This document shows, in pieces, positions 1 through 10,100 of a DNA stretch of 64,000 nt. Within the stretch, counting starts at the first letter, position 1, and every line of letters starts with the position of its first letter. The notes beneath the pieces were generated by a model, which saw nothing but the letters and a program-made list of their open reading frames with translations, was not told the origin of the DNA and ran no database searches. Made by a program: the position numbers and the translations under genes. Source of the DNA: Catellatospora sp. TT07R-123 (GTDB taxonomy: Bacteria; Actinomycetota; Actinomycetes; Mycobacteriales; Micromonosporaceae); contig NZ_BNEM01000002.1 of NCBI RefSeq assembly GCF_018327705.1, positions 2,108,001 through 2,172,000 of the forward strand, given 5' to 3'.

Positions 1-1026
1 ATCTACTCGCCGCTCGGCTCGGCCCTGCGCGAGGTGCCGCTGTGCGTGGCGGGCGACATCTGCGCGATCACGAAGTCGAGCGCGGCCGAGACCGGCGACA
101 CCATCTCGGGCAAGGACAGGCCGCTGCTGGTGGCGCCGTGGCGGATGCCCGAGCCGCTGCTGCCGGTCGCGGTGGTGCCCAAGACCCGCTCCGACGAGGA
201 CGCGCTGGCCAAGAACCTGGCCAAGCTCGTGGCGGGCGACCCGACGCTGCGGCTGGAGCGCAACCCGGAGACGCACCAGCTGGTGCTGTGGTGCATGGGC
301 GAGGCCCACGCCGACGTGGTCCTCGACCGGCTGCGGACCGGCGGCGTCGAGCTGTCCACCGAACCGGCGAAGGTCGCCCTGCGCGAGGCGTTCGGCGCCG
401 CCGCCAGCGGCAGCGGCCGCCACGTCAAGCAGTCCGGCGGGCACGGGCAGTACGCGGTGTGCGCGATCGAGCTGGAGCCGCTGCCGCGCGGCGCCGGGAT
501 CGAGTTCGTCGACAAGATCGTGGGCGGGGCGATCCCGCACAACTACATCCCCAGCGTCGAGAAGGGCGTACGCGCCCAGGCCGAGCGCGGCATCGTCGCC
601 GGCTACCCGGTGGTCGACTTCCGGGTGACCCTGGTCGACGGCAAGGCGCACAGCGTCGACTCGTCCGACGCGGCGTTCCAGACGGCGGGCAGCATGGCGC
701 TCAAGGACGCGGCGGAGAAGGCGCAGATCGCGCTGCTGGAGCCGGTCGACGAGGTGGTGATCACGGTGCCGGACACGGCGGTCGGCGCGGTGATGAGCGA
801 CCTGTCCGGGCGGCGCGGCCGCGTGCTGGGGTCGGAGTCGGACCCGGCGGGCGGCGAGCGTACCCAGATCCGGGCCGAGGTGCCCGCGCTGGAGTTGCAG
901 CGGTACCTGGTGGACCTGCGGTCGATGACGGCTGGGGCGGGGACGTTCACGCGGGAGTTCACCCGCTACGAGCCCATGCCCGGCCACCTGGCCGACCAGG
1001 CCCGCAAGGAGCACACCACCCGCTGA
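1..1026 (+). CDS. Elongation factor G-like protein (EF-G2), C-terminal part
   Basis: The gene enters from the left edge in frame 1 and stops with TGA at 1024-1026, so only about the last 341 residues are seen. They cover the end of EF-G domain II and domains III-V: a domain III-like segment (residues about 75-110), a domain IV with the long loop around SGGHGQYAVCAIELEPL and IPHNYIPSVEKGV, and a domain V ending in the YEPMPGHL tail. The G domain lies outside the window. The divergent domain IV and the actinobacterial context point to the EF-G2 (FusA-like paralogue) family rather than the main FusA. That family binds GTP, but its precise role in actinobacteria is not settled. A strong hairpin follows the stop. 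Confidence 0.88.
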   Translation: MYSPLGSALREVPLCVAGDICAITKSSAAETGDTISGKDRPLLVAPWRMPEPLLPVAVVPKTRSDEDALAKNLAKLVAGDPTLRLERNPETHQLVLWCMGEAHADVVLDRLRTGGVELSTEPAKVALREAFGAAASGSGRHVKQSGGHGQYAVCAIELEPLPRGAGIEFVDKIVGGAIPHNYIPSVEKGVRAQAERGIVAGYPVVDFRVTLVDGKAHSVDSSDAAFQTAGSMALKDAAEKAQIALLEPVDEVVITVPDTAVGAVMSDLSGRRGRVLGSESDPAGGERTQIRAEVPALELQRYLVDLRSMTAGAGTFTREFTRYEPMPGHLADQARKEHTTR

Positions 1027-1043
1027 CCCCGGCCCGGGGCGGC

Positions 1044-1072
1044 GCCGCCCGGCCGGTCTGCGGCCGGGCGGC
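1044..1072. terminator. GC hairpin between convergent genes
   Basis: GCCGCCCGGCC pairs perfectly with GGCCGGGCGGC across a 7-nt loop. It sits in the 51-bp gap between the convergent EF-G2 and deacetylase genes. There is no T-tract, which is usual for actinobacterial terminators. It could serve both strands. Confidence 0.6.
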
Positions 1073-1077
1073 ACGGC

Positions 1078-1875
1078 TCACGTGGCCGCGTGCTGGGCCG
1101 CCGCCGCGCGCAGGGCGGAGACGGTGACCAGGCGCAGGCCGCGGTCGCGCAGCCCGGTGATGATCTCGGCGAGGTGATCGATGGTCACCAGGCGATCCCG
1201 GTCGCCCACGTCATGGGCCAGGATGATCGCCCCGGGCCGGGCTGCCGCGGCCGTGTCGGCCGCGATCCCGCCCGGATCGGCCCTGAACACGTCCTCGCGC
1301 ATCCGCTGCGACCACATCACCACGTCGTAGCCGAGCTCCTCGGCCACCGTGAGCGTGGTCCCGCCCAGGTGCCCCCACGGCGGGCGCATCAGCGTGGGCT
1401 CGCGGCCGACCACGTCGGCGATCGCGTCGTGGCAGCGGCGCAGCTGGTCGCGTACGCCCTTGTCGTCGCGCTGGGCGAGATCCTTGTGGGCCCAGGTGTG
1501 GTTGCCGACCTCGTGGCGGGCGTACCGGTCGCGGACGAGGGCGGCGTTGCGCCGCAGCCGCTCGCCGACGACGAAGAACGTGGCCGGGGCGTCGAGCCGG
1601 TCGAGGGTGTCCAGGACCCGGGGCGTCCAGTCGGGTTCCGGGCCGTCGTCGAAGGTCAGCGCGACGAGCGGCTGCTCGGTGTGCACGTGCCACAGCACGT
1701 CGACCGTGCCCCGCTCGTGCCAGCCAAGCTCGTTGCCGGCGGGCGCGTACCCGCCGTCGATGGGCAGGCGGTCCGGTCCGAACCACTCACGTCCGCGCAG
1801 CACCCCGAGCGTGGCGGCGGCACCGCCGAGCGCGGCCAGCCCGCCTCGCACCAGCCCGCGGCGCGACACCCCCAT
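1078..1875 (-). CDS. Secreted polysaccharide deacetylase (NodB domain)
   Basis: The carbohydrate esterase 4/NodB fold is clear: motif 1 VALTFDDGP (metal-binding Asp-Asp), motif 2 HEVGNHTWAH (HxxxH metal ligands), motif 3 MRPPWG and a late IILAHDVGD motif. These enzymes remove N-acetyl groups from chitin- or peptidoglycan-type polymers. The N terminus SRRGLVRGGLAALGG has a twin-arginine followed by a hydrophobic stretch, suggesting Tat export or membrane anchoring. I chose the ATG at 1875, which puts the RR motif at the N terminus. An in-frame ATG at 1923 would add 16 residues. The substrate cannot be read from the sequence. Confidence 0.85.
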   Translation of the reverse strand: MGVSRRGLVRGGLAALGGAAATLGVLRGREWFGPDRLPIDGGYAPAGNELGWHERGTVDVLWHVHTEQPLVALTFDDGPEPDWTPRVLDTLDRLDAPATFFVVGERLRRNAALVRDRYARHEVGNHTWAHKDLAQRDDKGVRDQLRRCHDAIADVVGREPTLMRPPWGHLGGTTLTVAEELGYDVVMWSQRMREDVFRADPGGIAADTAAAARPGAIILAHDVGDRDRLVTIDHLAEIITGLRDRGLRLVTVSALRAAAAQHAAT

Positions 1876-2030
1876 ACCGCCGATGCTCCCCTGCTCCGCC
1901 GACCGGCGGCCCCCGATTCCCATGTTGATCAGAGGGTTTCCCCCGGGTCAAGGGTTGCAGGCCGGCCGAGTGACCTGGCACACGTGCGCGCGGCCGCGCC
2001 GCCGGCGCCCGGGTGCCAGGCCGCTTCGAC

Positions 2031-2744
2031 TCACCAGACGAGGCAGAACGGGTGGCCGGCCGGGTCGGCGTACACCCGGAAGTTATCGCCGCCGCCGGGC
2101 AGGCGGACGGCGCCGAGAGCCAGGGCCTTCGGCTCGGCGGCCTCGATGTCGGCGACCTCGACGTCCAGGTGCAGCTGCTGCGGGTGGGCCGGGTCCGGCC
2201 AGCGCGGCGCCTGGTAGCCCTCGACCTGCTGGAAGATGACCGGAAGCTTGCCCTCGGCGCTGATCATGGCGCCGACGCCCTCGCCCTCCCAGGTCACCGG
2301 CAGCCCGAGCAGCTCGCCGTAGAAGCGGGCCAGCTCGCCCGCGGCGGGGCAGTCCAGCGCCACGTCGGCGATGGTGGTGCCGCCGTCGGGGTCGCCCTGG
2401 CACAGGCAGAACGGGTGCCCGGCCGGGTCGGCCAGCACGGTGTAGGTGTCGCCGCCGCCGGGCAGCCGGGTCGCGCCCAGCGCGACGGCCCGCTCGACCG
2501 CCGCGGCCAGGTCGGGCACCCGCAGGTCGAGGTGGAGCTGCTGCGGGTGGGCCTGGTCGGGCCACTGCGGCCGCACGTGGTCGTCGGCGCGCTGGAAGCC
2601 CAGCCGGGTGCCGTCGGCAGCCTGAAGCGAGACCCAGTGTTCGTCGGCGTACTTCTCGGCCAGGTCGGCCAGGGACGCGTAGAACGCGCTGAGCCCCTTG
2701 ATGTCGGGAGTGTCGAGTACGACGCTGTACAGGGTGCCAATCAT
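2031..2744 (-). CDS. Two-domain VOC (glyoxalase/bleomycin-resistance fold) protein
   Basis: Two tandem VOC domains of about 115 residues are visible. Each carries a PQ(W)PDQAHPQQLHLD-like strand and ends in ADPAGHPFCL, so the protein looks like an internal duplication. Families of this type are often annotated as glyoxalase-like or antibiotic-resistance proteins, but no substrate can be assigned. The ATG at 2744 is preceded by GGAAGG at 9-nt spacing. In-frame ATGs at 2753 and 2774 are less well placed. It lies just downstream of the HIT gene on the same strand, beyond a gap of only 36 bp, and may be read with it. Confidence 0.82.
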   Translation of the reverse strand: MIGTLYSVVLDTPDIKGLSAFYASLADLAEKYADEHWVSLQAADGTRLGFQRADDHVRPQWPDQAHPQQLHLDLRVPDLAAAVERAVALGATRLPGGGDTYTVLADPAGHPFCLCQGDPDGGTTIADVALDCPAAGELARFYGELLGLPVTWEGEGVGAMISAEGKLPVIFQQVEGYQAPRWPDPAHPQQLHLDVEVADIEAAEPKALALGAVRLPGGGDNFRVYADPAGHPFCLVW

Positions 2745-2780
2745 GGCAGCCATCCTTCCCGACGGGTACGACAAAGTCCG

Positions 2781-3281
2781 TCAGCTGGGCCAGGCCGCCA
2801 GGAGCAGGTCGCGGGTGTCGGTGAGCAGCTGCGGCAGCGCCTTGGTCCGCCCGACCACGGGCAGGAAGTTGTTGTCGCCGCCCCAGCGCGGCACCACGTG
2901 CTGGTGCAGGTGGGCCGCGATCCCGGCCCCGGCCGCGCCGCCCTGGTTGAGGCCGATGTTGAACCCGTGCGCGTTGGAGACCTTGCGCACCACCCGCATC
3001 GCCGTCTTGGTGAACTCGGCCAGCTCGGCCGTCTCGGCCGCGTCGAGCTCCGGGTAGTCGTCGATGTGCCGGTACGGGCAGATCAGCAGGTGCCCGGGGT
3101 TGTACGGGAACCGGTTGAGCACCGCGTACACCGCCTCGCCCCGGGCCACGACCAGCCCGTCCGGGTCGGTCTGCGGCGCGACGCAGAACGGGCAGCCGTC
3201 AGGCCGGGGGCCGCCGCTGACGTACGCCATCCGCCACGGGGTCCACAGCCGCTCCAGGCCGTCGGGGTCGGCGGTGCTCAT
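2781..3281 (-). CDS. HIT family nucleotide hydrolase/phosphorylase
   Basis: A 166-residue histidine-triad protein with the signature HLHQHVVPRW (HxHxH) near the C-terminal third and a CPFC motif at the N-terminal end. The family hydrolyses or transfers nucleoside monophosphates (for example Ap4A, adenosine 5'-phosphosulfate or AMP-lysine). The length and CPFC...PYNPGHLL pattern resemble the actinobacterial AP-4-A phosphorylase-like group. Its ATG overlaps the TGA of the GNAT gene (ATGA at 3278-3281), so the two are translationally coupled, and both follow thrS in the same transcription direction. Ap4A is a side product of aminoacyl-tRNA synthetases, which makes the thrS linkage suggestive, though that is inference. 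Confidence 0.88.
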   Translation of the reverse strand: MSTADPDGLERLWTPWRMAYVSGGPRPDGCPFCVAPQTDPDGLVVARGEAVYAVLNRFPYNPGHLLICPYRHIDDYPELDAAETAELAEFTKTAMRVVRKVSNAHGFNIGLNQGGAAGAGIAAHLHQHVVPRWGGDNNFLPVVGRTKALPQLLTDTRDLLLAAWPS

Positions 3282-3748
3282 GCGGCGGCCTGCCGGGGGG
3301 CGATCGTCGGGATCACCGGCCGGGTGTCGAGCTCCATCCAGCGCTCGGGCCGGGCCATCGGCGCGAAGCCGACCTTGGCGTAGACCCCGTGCGCGTCGGC
3401 GGTGGCCAGGATGATCCGGCGTACGCCCAGCGCCTGCAACTCGTCGCGGATCACCGTGACCGCCCAGTGCGACAGCCCGATGCCACGGTGCGCGGTGTCG
3501 ATGAACACGTCGCACAACCACGCGAAGGTGGCCCCGTCGGTGACCACCCGGAACACGCCCACCTGCGCGCCGGACGGGGCGTACAGGCCGTACACCGTGG
3601 AACCGGCCAGCGAGCGCTCCATGACCTCGCGGTCGCGGCCGGAGGTCCAGTACGCCTCGCGCAGCAGCCACTGCTCGACGGCGTCGAGGTCGAGCCGGGC
3701 CGGGTCCGTGTCCAGCACGTACCCGGCCTCGTGCGCGCGCGTGCTCAC
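3278..3748 (-). CDS. GNAT family N-acetyltransferase
   Basis: A 156-residue protein with a GNAT fold: a central strand [20 protein letters not shown], then the acetyl-CoA pyrophosphate loop in the form HRGIGLSHW, and a C-terminal strand around YAKVGFAPM. Members acetylate small molecules or protein amino groups; this substrate is unknown. The start is GTG at 3748, overlapping the thrS TGA as GTGA (3745-3748). The stop overlaps the HIT start as ATGA. The protein therefore sits between ThrS and a HIT hydrolase in a tightly coupled three-gene unit. Confidence 0.85.
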   Translation of the reverse strand: MSTRAHEAGYVLDTDPARLDLDAVEQWLLREAYWTSGRDREVMERSLAGSTVYGLYAPSGAQVGVFRVVTDGATFAWLCDVFIDTAHRGIGLSHWAVTVIRDELQALGVRRIILATADAHGVYAKVGFAPMARPERWMELDTRPVIPTIAPRQAAA

Positions 3749-5793
3749 GCCGCGCCGCCCGCCTCGACAGACTCCGCGACACCGGCCGAGGGACCGGAGT
3801 TGGTCCGCGACCGGACCACCTCGACCACGTGCGCGACCGCCTCGTCCAGGCTCACGCCGTTGCGCTGCGAGCCGTCGCGGTAGCGGAAGGACACGGTGCC
3901 GTCGGCCAGGTCCTGGTCGCCGACGATCGCCATGAACGGGATCTTCTGCTGCTGGGCGTTGCGGATCTTCTTCTGCATCCGGTCGTCGGAGGCGTCGACC
4001 TCGGCCCGGATGCCCTCCTTGCGCAGGCGGGAGACGAAGTCGAACAGGAACGCGGTGTGCCCGGCCTCGTCGTCGGAGCGGATCGGGATGCCGACCACCT
4101 GCACCGGCGCCAGCCACGCCGGGAAGGCGCCCGCGTAGTGCTCGGTGAGCACGCCGATGAACCGCTCGATCGAGCCGAACTTGGCGCAGTGGATCATCAC
4201 GGGCTGCTGGCGGGTGCCGTCGGCGGCCTGGTACTCCAGCTCGAAGCCGCGCGGCTGGTTGAAGTCGTACTGGATGGTCGACATCTGCCAGGTGCGGCCG
4301 ATCGCGTCCTTGGCCTGCACCGAGATCTTCGGGCCGTAGAAGGCCGCGCCGCCCGGGTCCGGCACCAGCTGGAGGCCGGTCTCGACCGCGCACTGCTCCA
4401 GCACCGCGGTCGCGGTCGCCCAGTCCTCCTCCGAGCCGACGAACTTCTCCGGCTTGGAGTCGTCGCGGGTGGACAGCTCCAGGTAGAAGTCGGTGATGCC
4501 GAAGTCCTTGAGCAGGCCGAGCACGAAGTCCAGCAGGTGCTTGATCTCGGCGGCCGCCTGCTCCTTCGTCACGTACGAGTGCGAGTCGTCCTGGGTGAAG
4601 CCGCGCACCCGGGTCAGGCCGTGGATCACACCCGACTTCTCGAACCGGTACACCGACCCGAACTCGAACAGCCGGATCGGCAGCTCGCGGTAGGACCGGC
4701 CGCGCGAGCGGTAGATCAGGTTGTGCATCGGGCAGTTCATGGCCTTGAGGTAGTAGTCGCTGCCCTCCATGTCCATCGGCGGGAACATGGTCTCCTTGTA
4801 GTAGGGCAGGTGACCCGAGGTGTGGAAGAGGCCTTCCTTGGTGATGTGCGGCGTCCCGACGTACTGGAAGCCCTCCTCGATGTGGCGCGCGCGGACGTAG
4901 TCCTCCATCTCGCGCTTGATCACACCGCCCTTGGGGTGGAAGACGGCCAGGCCCGAGCCGATCTCGTCGGGGAAGCTGAACAGGTCCAGGTCGGTGCCGA
5001 GCTTGCGGTGGTCGCGGCGGGCCGCCTCCTCCAGCAGCTTCAGGTAGTCCTTGAGCTGGTCGCGGGTCGGCCACGCGGTGCCGTAGACCCGCTGGAGCTG
5101 CGGGTTCTTCTCCGACCCGCGCCAGTAGGCCGCGGCCGAGCGCATCAGCTTGAACGCGCCGATCAGCCGGGTGCTGGGCAGGTGCGGGCCGCGGCACAGG
5201 TCGCCCCAGCAGCGGTCGCCGGTCTTGGCGTCGAGGTTGTCGTAGATGGTCAGCTCGCCGCCGCCGACCTCCATCACGTCGTCGCCGGCGTCGCCCTTGA
5301 TGTCGACCAGTTCGAGCTTGAACGGCTCGTCCTTCAGCTCGGCCTTGGCCTGCTCGAGCGTGTCGAACCGCCGGCGCTGGAAGCGCTGGCCCGACTTGAC
5401 GATCTCCTGCATCCGCTTCTCGATCTTGTCCAGGTCGTCCGGGTGGAACGGCTTGGGCACGGAGAAGTCGTAGTAGAAACCGTTGTCGATCGGCGGGCCG
5501 ATGCCGAGCTTCGCCTCCGGGAAGATGTCCTGCACCGCCTGGGCCAGCACGTGCGCGGTCGAGTGGCGCAGCACGTTGAGGCCGTCGGGGGTGTCGATGG
5601 CGACCGGCTCGACCGCCGTCTCCACCGACGGGGTCCAGTCGAGGTCGCGCAGGCGGCCCTCCGGGTCGCGGACCACGACGACCGCCTTGGCGCCGGTGAC
5701 CGGCAGGCCCGCGGCGGCGACCGCATCGGCGCACGTCGTCCCGGCCGCGACGACGACGGGGTCGACGGCTGGCGGGCTCTTCGGTGCACTCAC
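3745..5793 (-). CDS. thrS: Threonyl-tRNA synthetase
   Basis: A 682-residue class II synthetase that charges tRNA-Thr. It has an N-terminal TGS-like domain (about residues 10-65), the [11 protein letters not shown] editing-domain signature (SAD/N2 His motif near residue 77), and the catalytic core with motif 2 around [12 protein letters not shown] and [10 protein letters not shown]. The C terminus is an anticodon-binding domain containing [12 protein letters not shown]. Length matches the family. The start is GTG at 5793 with GAGGAG about 7 nt upstream. GNAT and HIT genes follow with 4-nt overlaps. No T-box-like leader is evident in the upstream 170 bp. Confidence 0.96.
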   Translation of the reverse strand: MSAPKSPPAVDPVVVAAGTTCADAVAAAGLPVTGAKAVVVVRDPEGRLRDLDWTPSVETAVEPVAIDTPDGLNVLRHSTAHVLAQAVQDIFPEAKLGIGPPIDNGFYYDFSVPKPFHPDDLDKIEKRMQEIVKSGQRFQRRRFDTLEQAKAELKDEPFKLELVDIKGDAGDDVMEVGGGELTIYDNLDAKTGDRCWGDLCRGPHLPSTRLIGAFKLMRSAAAYWRGSEKNPQLQRVYGTAWPTRDQLKDYLKLLEEAARRDHRKLGTDLDLFSFPDEIGSGLAVFHPKGGVIKREMEDYVRARHIEEGFQYVGTPHITKEGLFHTSGHLPYYKETMFPPMDMEGSDYYLKAMNCPMHNLIYRSRGRSYRELPIRLFEFGSVYRFEKSGVIHGLTRVRGFTQDDSHSYVTKEQAAAEIKHLLDFVLGLLKDFGITDFYLELSTRDDSKPEKFVGSEEDWATATAVLEQCAVETGLQLVPDPGGAAFYGPKISVQAKDAIGRTWQMSTIQYDFNQPRGFELEYQAADGTRQQPVMIHCAKFGSIERFIGVLTEHYAGAFPAWLAPVQVVGIPIRSDDEAGHTAFLFDFVSRLRKEGIRAEVDASDDRMQKKIRNAQQQKIPFMAIVGDQDLADGTVSFRYRDGSQRNGVSLDEAVAHVVEVVRSRTNSGPSAGVAESVEAGGAA

Positions 5794-5961
5794 GGTGTTC
5801 TCCTCAGGGTGTGGCCTCAGCGGTTTGTCCGGCTCCGGCCATGCTATCGGGCGTACTGATCATGCCGGTAACCAGTCAGCCGGTGCCGCCGGCAGCTCCC
5901 GTCGTGCCCCGTTCACCGGTGACCCCTTTCGAGGCGGTTTCGGCGCCGTTACATTGGCGCA

Positions 5962-7101
5962 ATGACGAGCATTGATCTCGGTCGTACGCTGGACCGACGT
6001 TTCCAGCAGTTCTTCTCCGGCCGGTCCGGAACCCCCTTTTCGGTGCGCCACGGGGACTTCGCGCACACCGTCGGCGCGGGCGCGCCCGCCTTCACCGTCG
6101 TCGTCAGCGACCCGCGCGGCGCCAAGGCGCTGGCCGGGCTCGACCAGTTCCAGATCGGCGTGGCGTACCTGCGCGGCTGGCTGGACTTCGAGGGCGACCT
6201 GATGGCGGCCCTGAAGATCCGCGGCATGTTCCACGACCGGCACCCCATCGCCTGGCTGGCCCGGTTCGCCCCCGGGTTGCGCCTCGGCGGCGCCGAGCAC
6301 GACCGGCGCGCCATCTCCGCGCACTACGACGAGGAGTCGGAGTTCTTCCTCACCTTCATGGACTCCCGGCACCGCTGCTACACCCAGGGCGTGTTCGCGC
6401 GCGACGACGAACCGCTGGAAGACGCGATGACCCGCAAGATGGAGCTGGCCCTGGAATCGCTGCGGGTCTCCCCCGGCGACCACGTCCTGGAGGTCGGCGG
6501 CGGCTGGGGCGCCTTCGCCGAGTACGCCGCCCGCCAGGGCGTCCACGTCACCACGCTGACGCTGGCCGAGGAGTCCGAGCGCTACCTGTCCGCCCTGTTC
6601 GCCCGCGAGCAGCTGCCCGCCCAGGTCGTCCGGCAGCACCTGCTGCGCTACCAGCCGCCGCGCCGCTACGACGCGATCGTCAACATGGGCGTCACCGAGC
6701 ACCTGCCCGACTACCGCGCCACCCTGCGCAAGTACGCCGAGCTGGTGCGCCCCGGCGGCCACGTCTACCTGGACGCGCTGGCGATGCGGGCCAAGCACCG
6801 GGTGTCGACGTTCATGAGCCGCTACATCTACCCGGGCAAGTCCTCGCCGCTGGTGCTGCACTCGTACCTGCGCCAGGTGGCCCGCTCGCCGTTCGAGCTG
6901 GTCAGTGTGGACGACGACCGGCACAACTACCACCTGACCTGCGCCGAGTGGGCGCGGCGGCTGGACGCGGCCCGCGACGAGGTGGTCCGGCGCTGGGGCG
7001 AGCCGCTGTACCGGCGGTTCCGGCTGTTCCTGTGGGGCTCGGCGGCCAGCTTCGACACCGGCCTGGTCCAGGCGTACCGGTGGGTGCTCCGGATGCCTTG
7101 A
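5962..7101 (+). CDS. Cyclopropane-fatty-acyl-phospholipid synthase-like SAM methyltransferase
   Basis: A 379-residue protein with an N-terminal region typical of CFA synthases (FQIGVAYLRGWLDFEGDL, then HYDEESEFFLTFMD). A Rossmann methyltransferase core follows with SAM motif VLEVGGGWGAFAEYAA at about residues 175-190 and the NMGVTEHLPDY segment. CFA synthases methylenate double bonds of membrane lipids using SAM. Here the usual active-site sequences are altered, so the exact acceptor (a lipid or another unsaturated substrate) is uncertain. The ATG at 5962 lies divergent to thrS across a 168-bp gap. Confidence 0.8.
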   Translation: MTSIDLGRTLDRRFQQFFSGRSGTPFSVRHGDFAHTVGAGAPAFTVVVSDPRGAKALAGLDQFQIGVAYLRGWLDFEGDLMAALKIRGMFHDRHPIAWLARFAPGLRLGGAEHDRRAISAHYDEESEFFLTFMDSRHRCYTQGVFARDDEPLEDAMTRKMELALESLRVSPGDHVLEVGGGWGAFAEYAARQGVHVTTLTLAEESERYLSALFAREQLPAQVVRQHLLRYQPPRRYDAIVNMGVTEHLPDYRATLRKYAELVRPGGHVYLDALAMRAKHRVSTFMSRYIYPGKSSPLVLHSYLRQVARSPFELVSVDDDRHNYHLTCAEWARRLDAARDEVVRRWGEPLYRRFRLFLWGSAASFDTGLVQAYRWVLRMP

Positions 7102-7147
7102 CCCGTTTTCCCGAAGTATGTCCGGGTTGGCGCGGTACCGTCTATAG

Positions 7148-10100
7148 GTGTCGCCTGACGCCACTCCGCTAGCGGCGAATGCCCGCGGCCCGCACGAGCG
7201 GGCCGGCGGTCTCCCCGCGGCGGTAGGGGTGCTCTCGCCGTTCCTCGGCGGTTGGTACTTCGGCGGGGTGCTGGCGGGCATCGTCGGCACCGCGGCCGAG
7301 GCCGGCGCGGGCGTCATCGCCGTGCAGACGCTCGACGCCGGCACCGACCACATCGAGGTCACCGAGCCGGGCGAGCTGGCCCACCCGGTGGCGTGGCGGC
7401 ACACGTGCGGCTTCATCGTCGTGCTCAAGGCCGTGTCGCCGCACTACCTGGCCGGGCTGCGCTCCGCCGGGCTGCCGGTCGTGCTGGTCAGCCAGCCGAC
7501 GCCGGGTATAGACCTCCCGCTGGTCATGCCGGACAACCGCACCGGCGTCCGCGAGGCCGTGGCGCACCTGGTCGCGCACGGGCACCGGCGCATCGCGTTC
7601 GCCGGGCACTTCGGCACCGTGGACGTCCAGGAGCGCTGCGAGGCGTACCGGGCCGCGCTGCGCCAGCACGACCTGGAGCCGGACCCGCGCCTGGTATACC
7701 CGGCGACCGACAACCAGCCCGCCGGAGGGGAGGCCGCGGCCCGGCTCATGCTCGCCGACGGCCTGCTCTCGACCGCGGTCGTGTGCGGCACCGACGAGAA
7801 CGCCGCGGGCCTGATGCACGTGTTAGAGCGGGCCGGCCTGCGCCTGCCCGAGGACCAGGCGGTGATCGGCTACGACGACATCCGCTCGTCGTCGTACCTC
7901 ACCCCCCGGCTGACCAGCGTGCGGCAGCCGATGGACATGATCGGCCGGACGGCCGCCGCCACCCTGCTGGCGATGGTGGCGGGCCAGCCGCCGCCGCGGG
8001 AGCGGATCACGGTGCCGACCTCGCTGATCGTGCGCGAGTCGTGCGGCTGCCCGAGCGAGCATGCCGCTCCCAGCCCGCCGCCGCGCGGCGACCGCCTGAC
8101 CGAGCAGATCGCCGACCTGGTCGCCCCGGTGCACGGCACGCTGTCGGACACCGAGACGGTCACGCTGATGCACGCCGCCGGAGTGGTCGCCGAGGCCGTC
8201 CAGGCGCCCGCCGCCGGGTGCGAGACCGACCTGCTGCTCGCCTCCCGCCAGGACGGCACGTCCGTGGTCGAGCTGCGGCTGGCGCTGGCGAAGCTGCTCC
8301 ACCTGGGCGGCCGGGCCGAGGTGCTGTACGAGATCGCCGAGCTCGTCCGCTGCCACGGGGAGACGGCCATGCCGGTGCTGCTGGCGCTGACCCAGATGCG
8401 CGGGCGGACCCTGTTCCACGAGGGCGCCCGGCTGCGCGAGGACCTGAGCATCCAGTACGAGGTCGGCATGGACCTGCTGCGGGGCCACCGCGAACCGGCC
8501 CGGCTGGACTGGCTGGGCCGCACCGGCGTACGCGCGGGCTGCCTCGGGCTCTGGGCGGGCGGGCTGCCGCCGACCGAGGCCGACCCGGTGCTGGAGGTGG
8601 CCAGCCTGTTCGAGGCCGGGCAGGCCCCGCGGGCGGGGACCGAGCCGTCGCTGCCGGTCAGCGAGTTCCCGCCGCCGAAGCTGCGCCACCCGCTCGACCT
8701 CGGCCCCGACCTGGTCACGTTCCTGGTGCCGGTCAAGAACGGCACCAGCGACTGGGGCTGGCTGGCCGTCGTCGACGCGGTCAGCACCACGGGCGCCACC
8801 GGCCGCGAGCCGTTCAACCAGTGGTCGGCGCTGCTGACCGTCGCCCTGGACCGGCAGGCGCTGCTGAGCGAGTCGCTGCGGCAGAAGGAGCAGCTGCGCA
8901 TCGCGGCGCTGTACGACGAGCTCACCGGCCTGCCCAACCGCTCGCTGTTCCTGGACCGGCTGCGCCAGGCGATGCGCCAGTTCCGCCGCCCGCACGGCCG
9001 CCCGTTCGGGGTGCTGTTCCTGGACCTGGACGGGTTCAAGGTGGTCAACGACAGCATGGGCCACTCGGCCGGGGACCGGCTGCTCAAGCAGGTCGCCCGC
9101 CGGATCAAGGGGGCGCTGCGCGACACCGACACGGTGGCCCGCTTCGGCGGCGACGAGTTCCTGGTGCTGCTGGACGAGGTCGACGCGCCGCACACCCCCG
9201 CGCAGGTCGCCGAGCGGCTGCACCGGGTGCTGGCCCAGCCGTTCCAGCTGCACGGCCAGGACGTGGTGGTGACCGCCAGCATCGGCATCACCATGAGCAG
9301 CCGCCGCTACCTCAACGCCGAGGACCTGCTGCGCGACGCCGACATCGCGATGTACTCGGCCAAGTCGGCGCACAAGGGCCGGCACGCGATGTTCGACACG
9401 ACCATGCACGACCGCGCGGTGAGCCGGATGCAGATCGAGACCGAGCTGCGCCAGGCGATCGACGGCGGCGAGTTCGAGGTGCACTACCAGCCGATCGTGC
9501 TGCTGCGCTCGGGCGCGGTCCGCTCGTTCGAGGCGCTGATCCGCTGGCGCCACCCGGTGCGCGGGCTGCTCGCCCCCGGGGAGTTCATGCCGGTCGCGGA
9601 GGAGACCGGCCTGGTGGTGCCGATCGGGCGCTGGGTCATCGACGAGTGCGCGCGGCGGCTGGCCGGGTGGCGCGCCGCGGGCGCCCCGTCCGGGCTGTCG
9701 GTCGCGGTCAACGTCTCCAACCGCCAGTTCTGGGCCGGTACGGTGCTCGACGACGTGGCCGGGGCGCTGGCCCGGCACGACCTGCCCACGGGCAGCCTCG
9801 CCATCGAGATCACCGAGGGCGTGGTGATGGAGAACGTCGGCCCGGCCCGCGACATCCTCGACGCCCTGCACGAGGTCGGCTGCCGGCTCTACATCGACGA
9901 CTTCGGCACCGGCTACTCGTCGCTGGAGGCGCTGCACCGGCTGCCCATCGACGCGCTGAAGATCGACCGCTCGTTCGTGACGCGGCTGTCGGCCGACCGC
10001 CGCAGCGGCGAGCTGGTGCGCACCATCGTCCTGATGGGCCGCAACCTGGGCCTGGAACTGATCGCCGAGGGGATCGAGACCACCGACGAGCGCGACCGCC

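Noticed and set aside
42-1127. A 361-codon frame overlapping the EF-G2 gene in another phase
   Set aside because: Its composition is nearly all Arg, Gly, Ala and Pro, typical of a shadow frame; the EF-G2 frame carries the real motifs.
5794-5852. A 19-codon ORF ([19 protein letters not shown]) directly ahead of thrS, with three Thr codons
   Set aside because: It ends next to the thrS ribosome-binding site and looks tempting as a leader, but it lacks a ribosome-binding site of its own, its Thr codons are scattered rather than consecutive, and a possible TAGCAT promoter box lies inside it.
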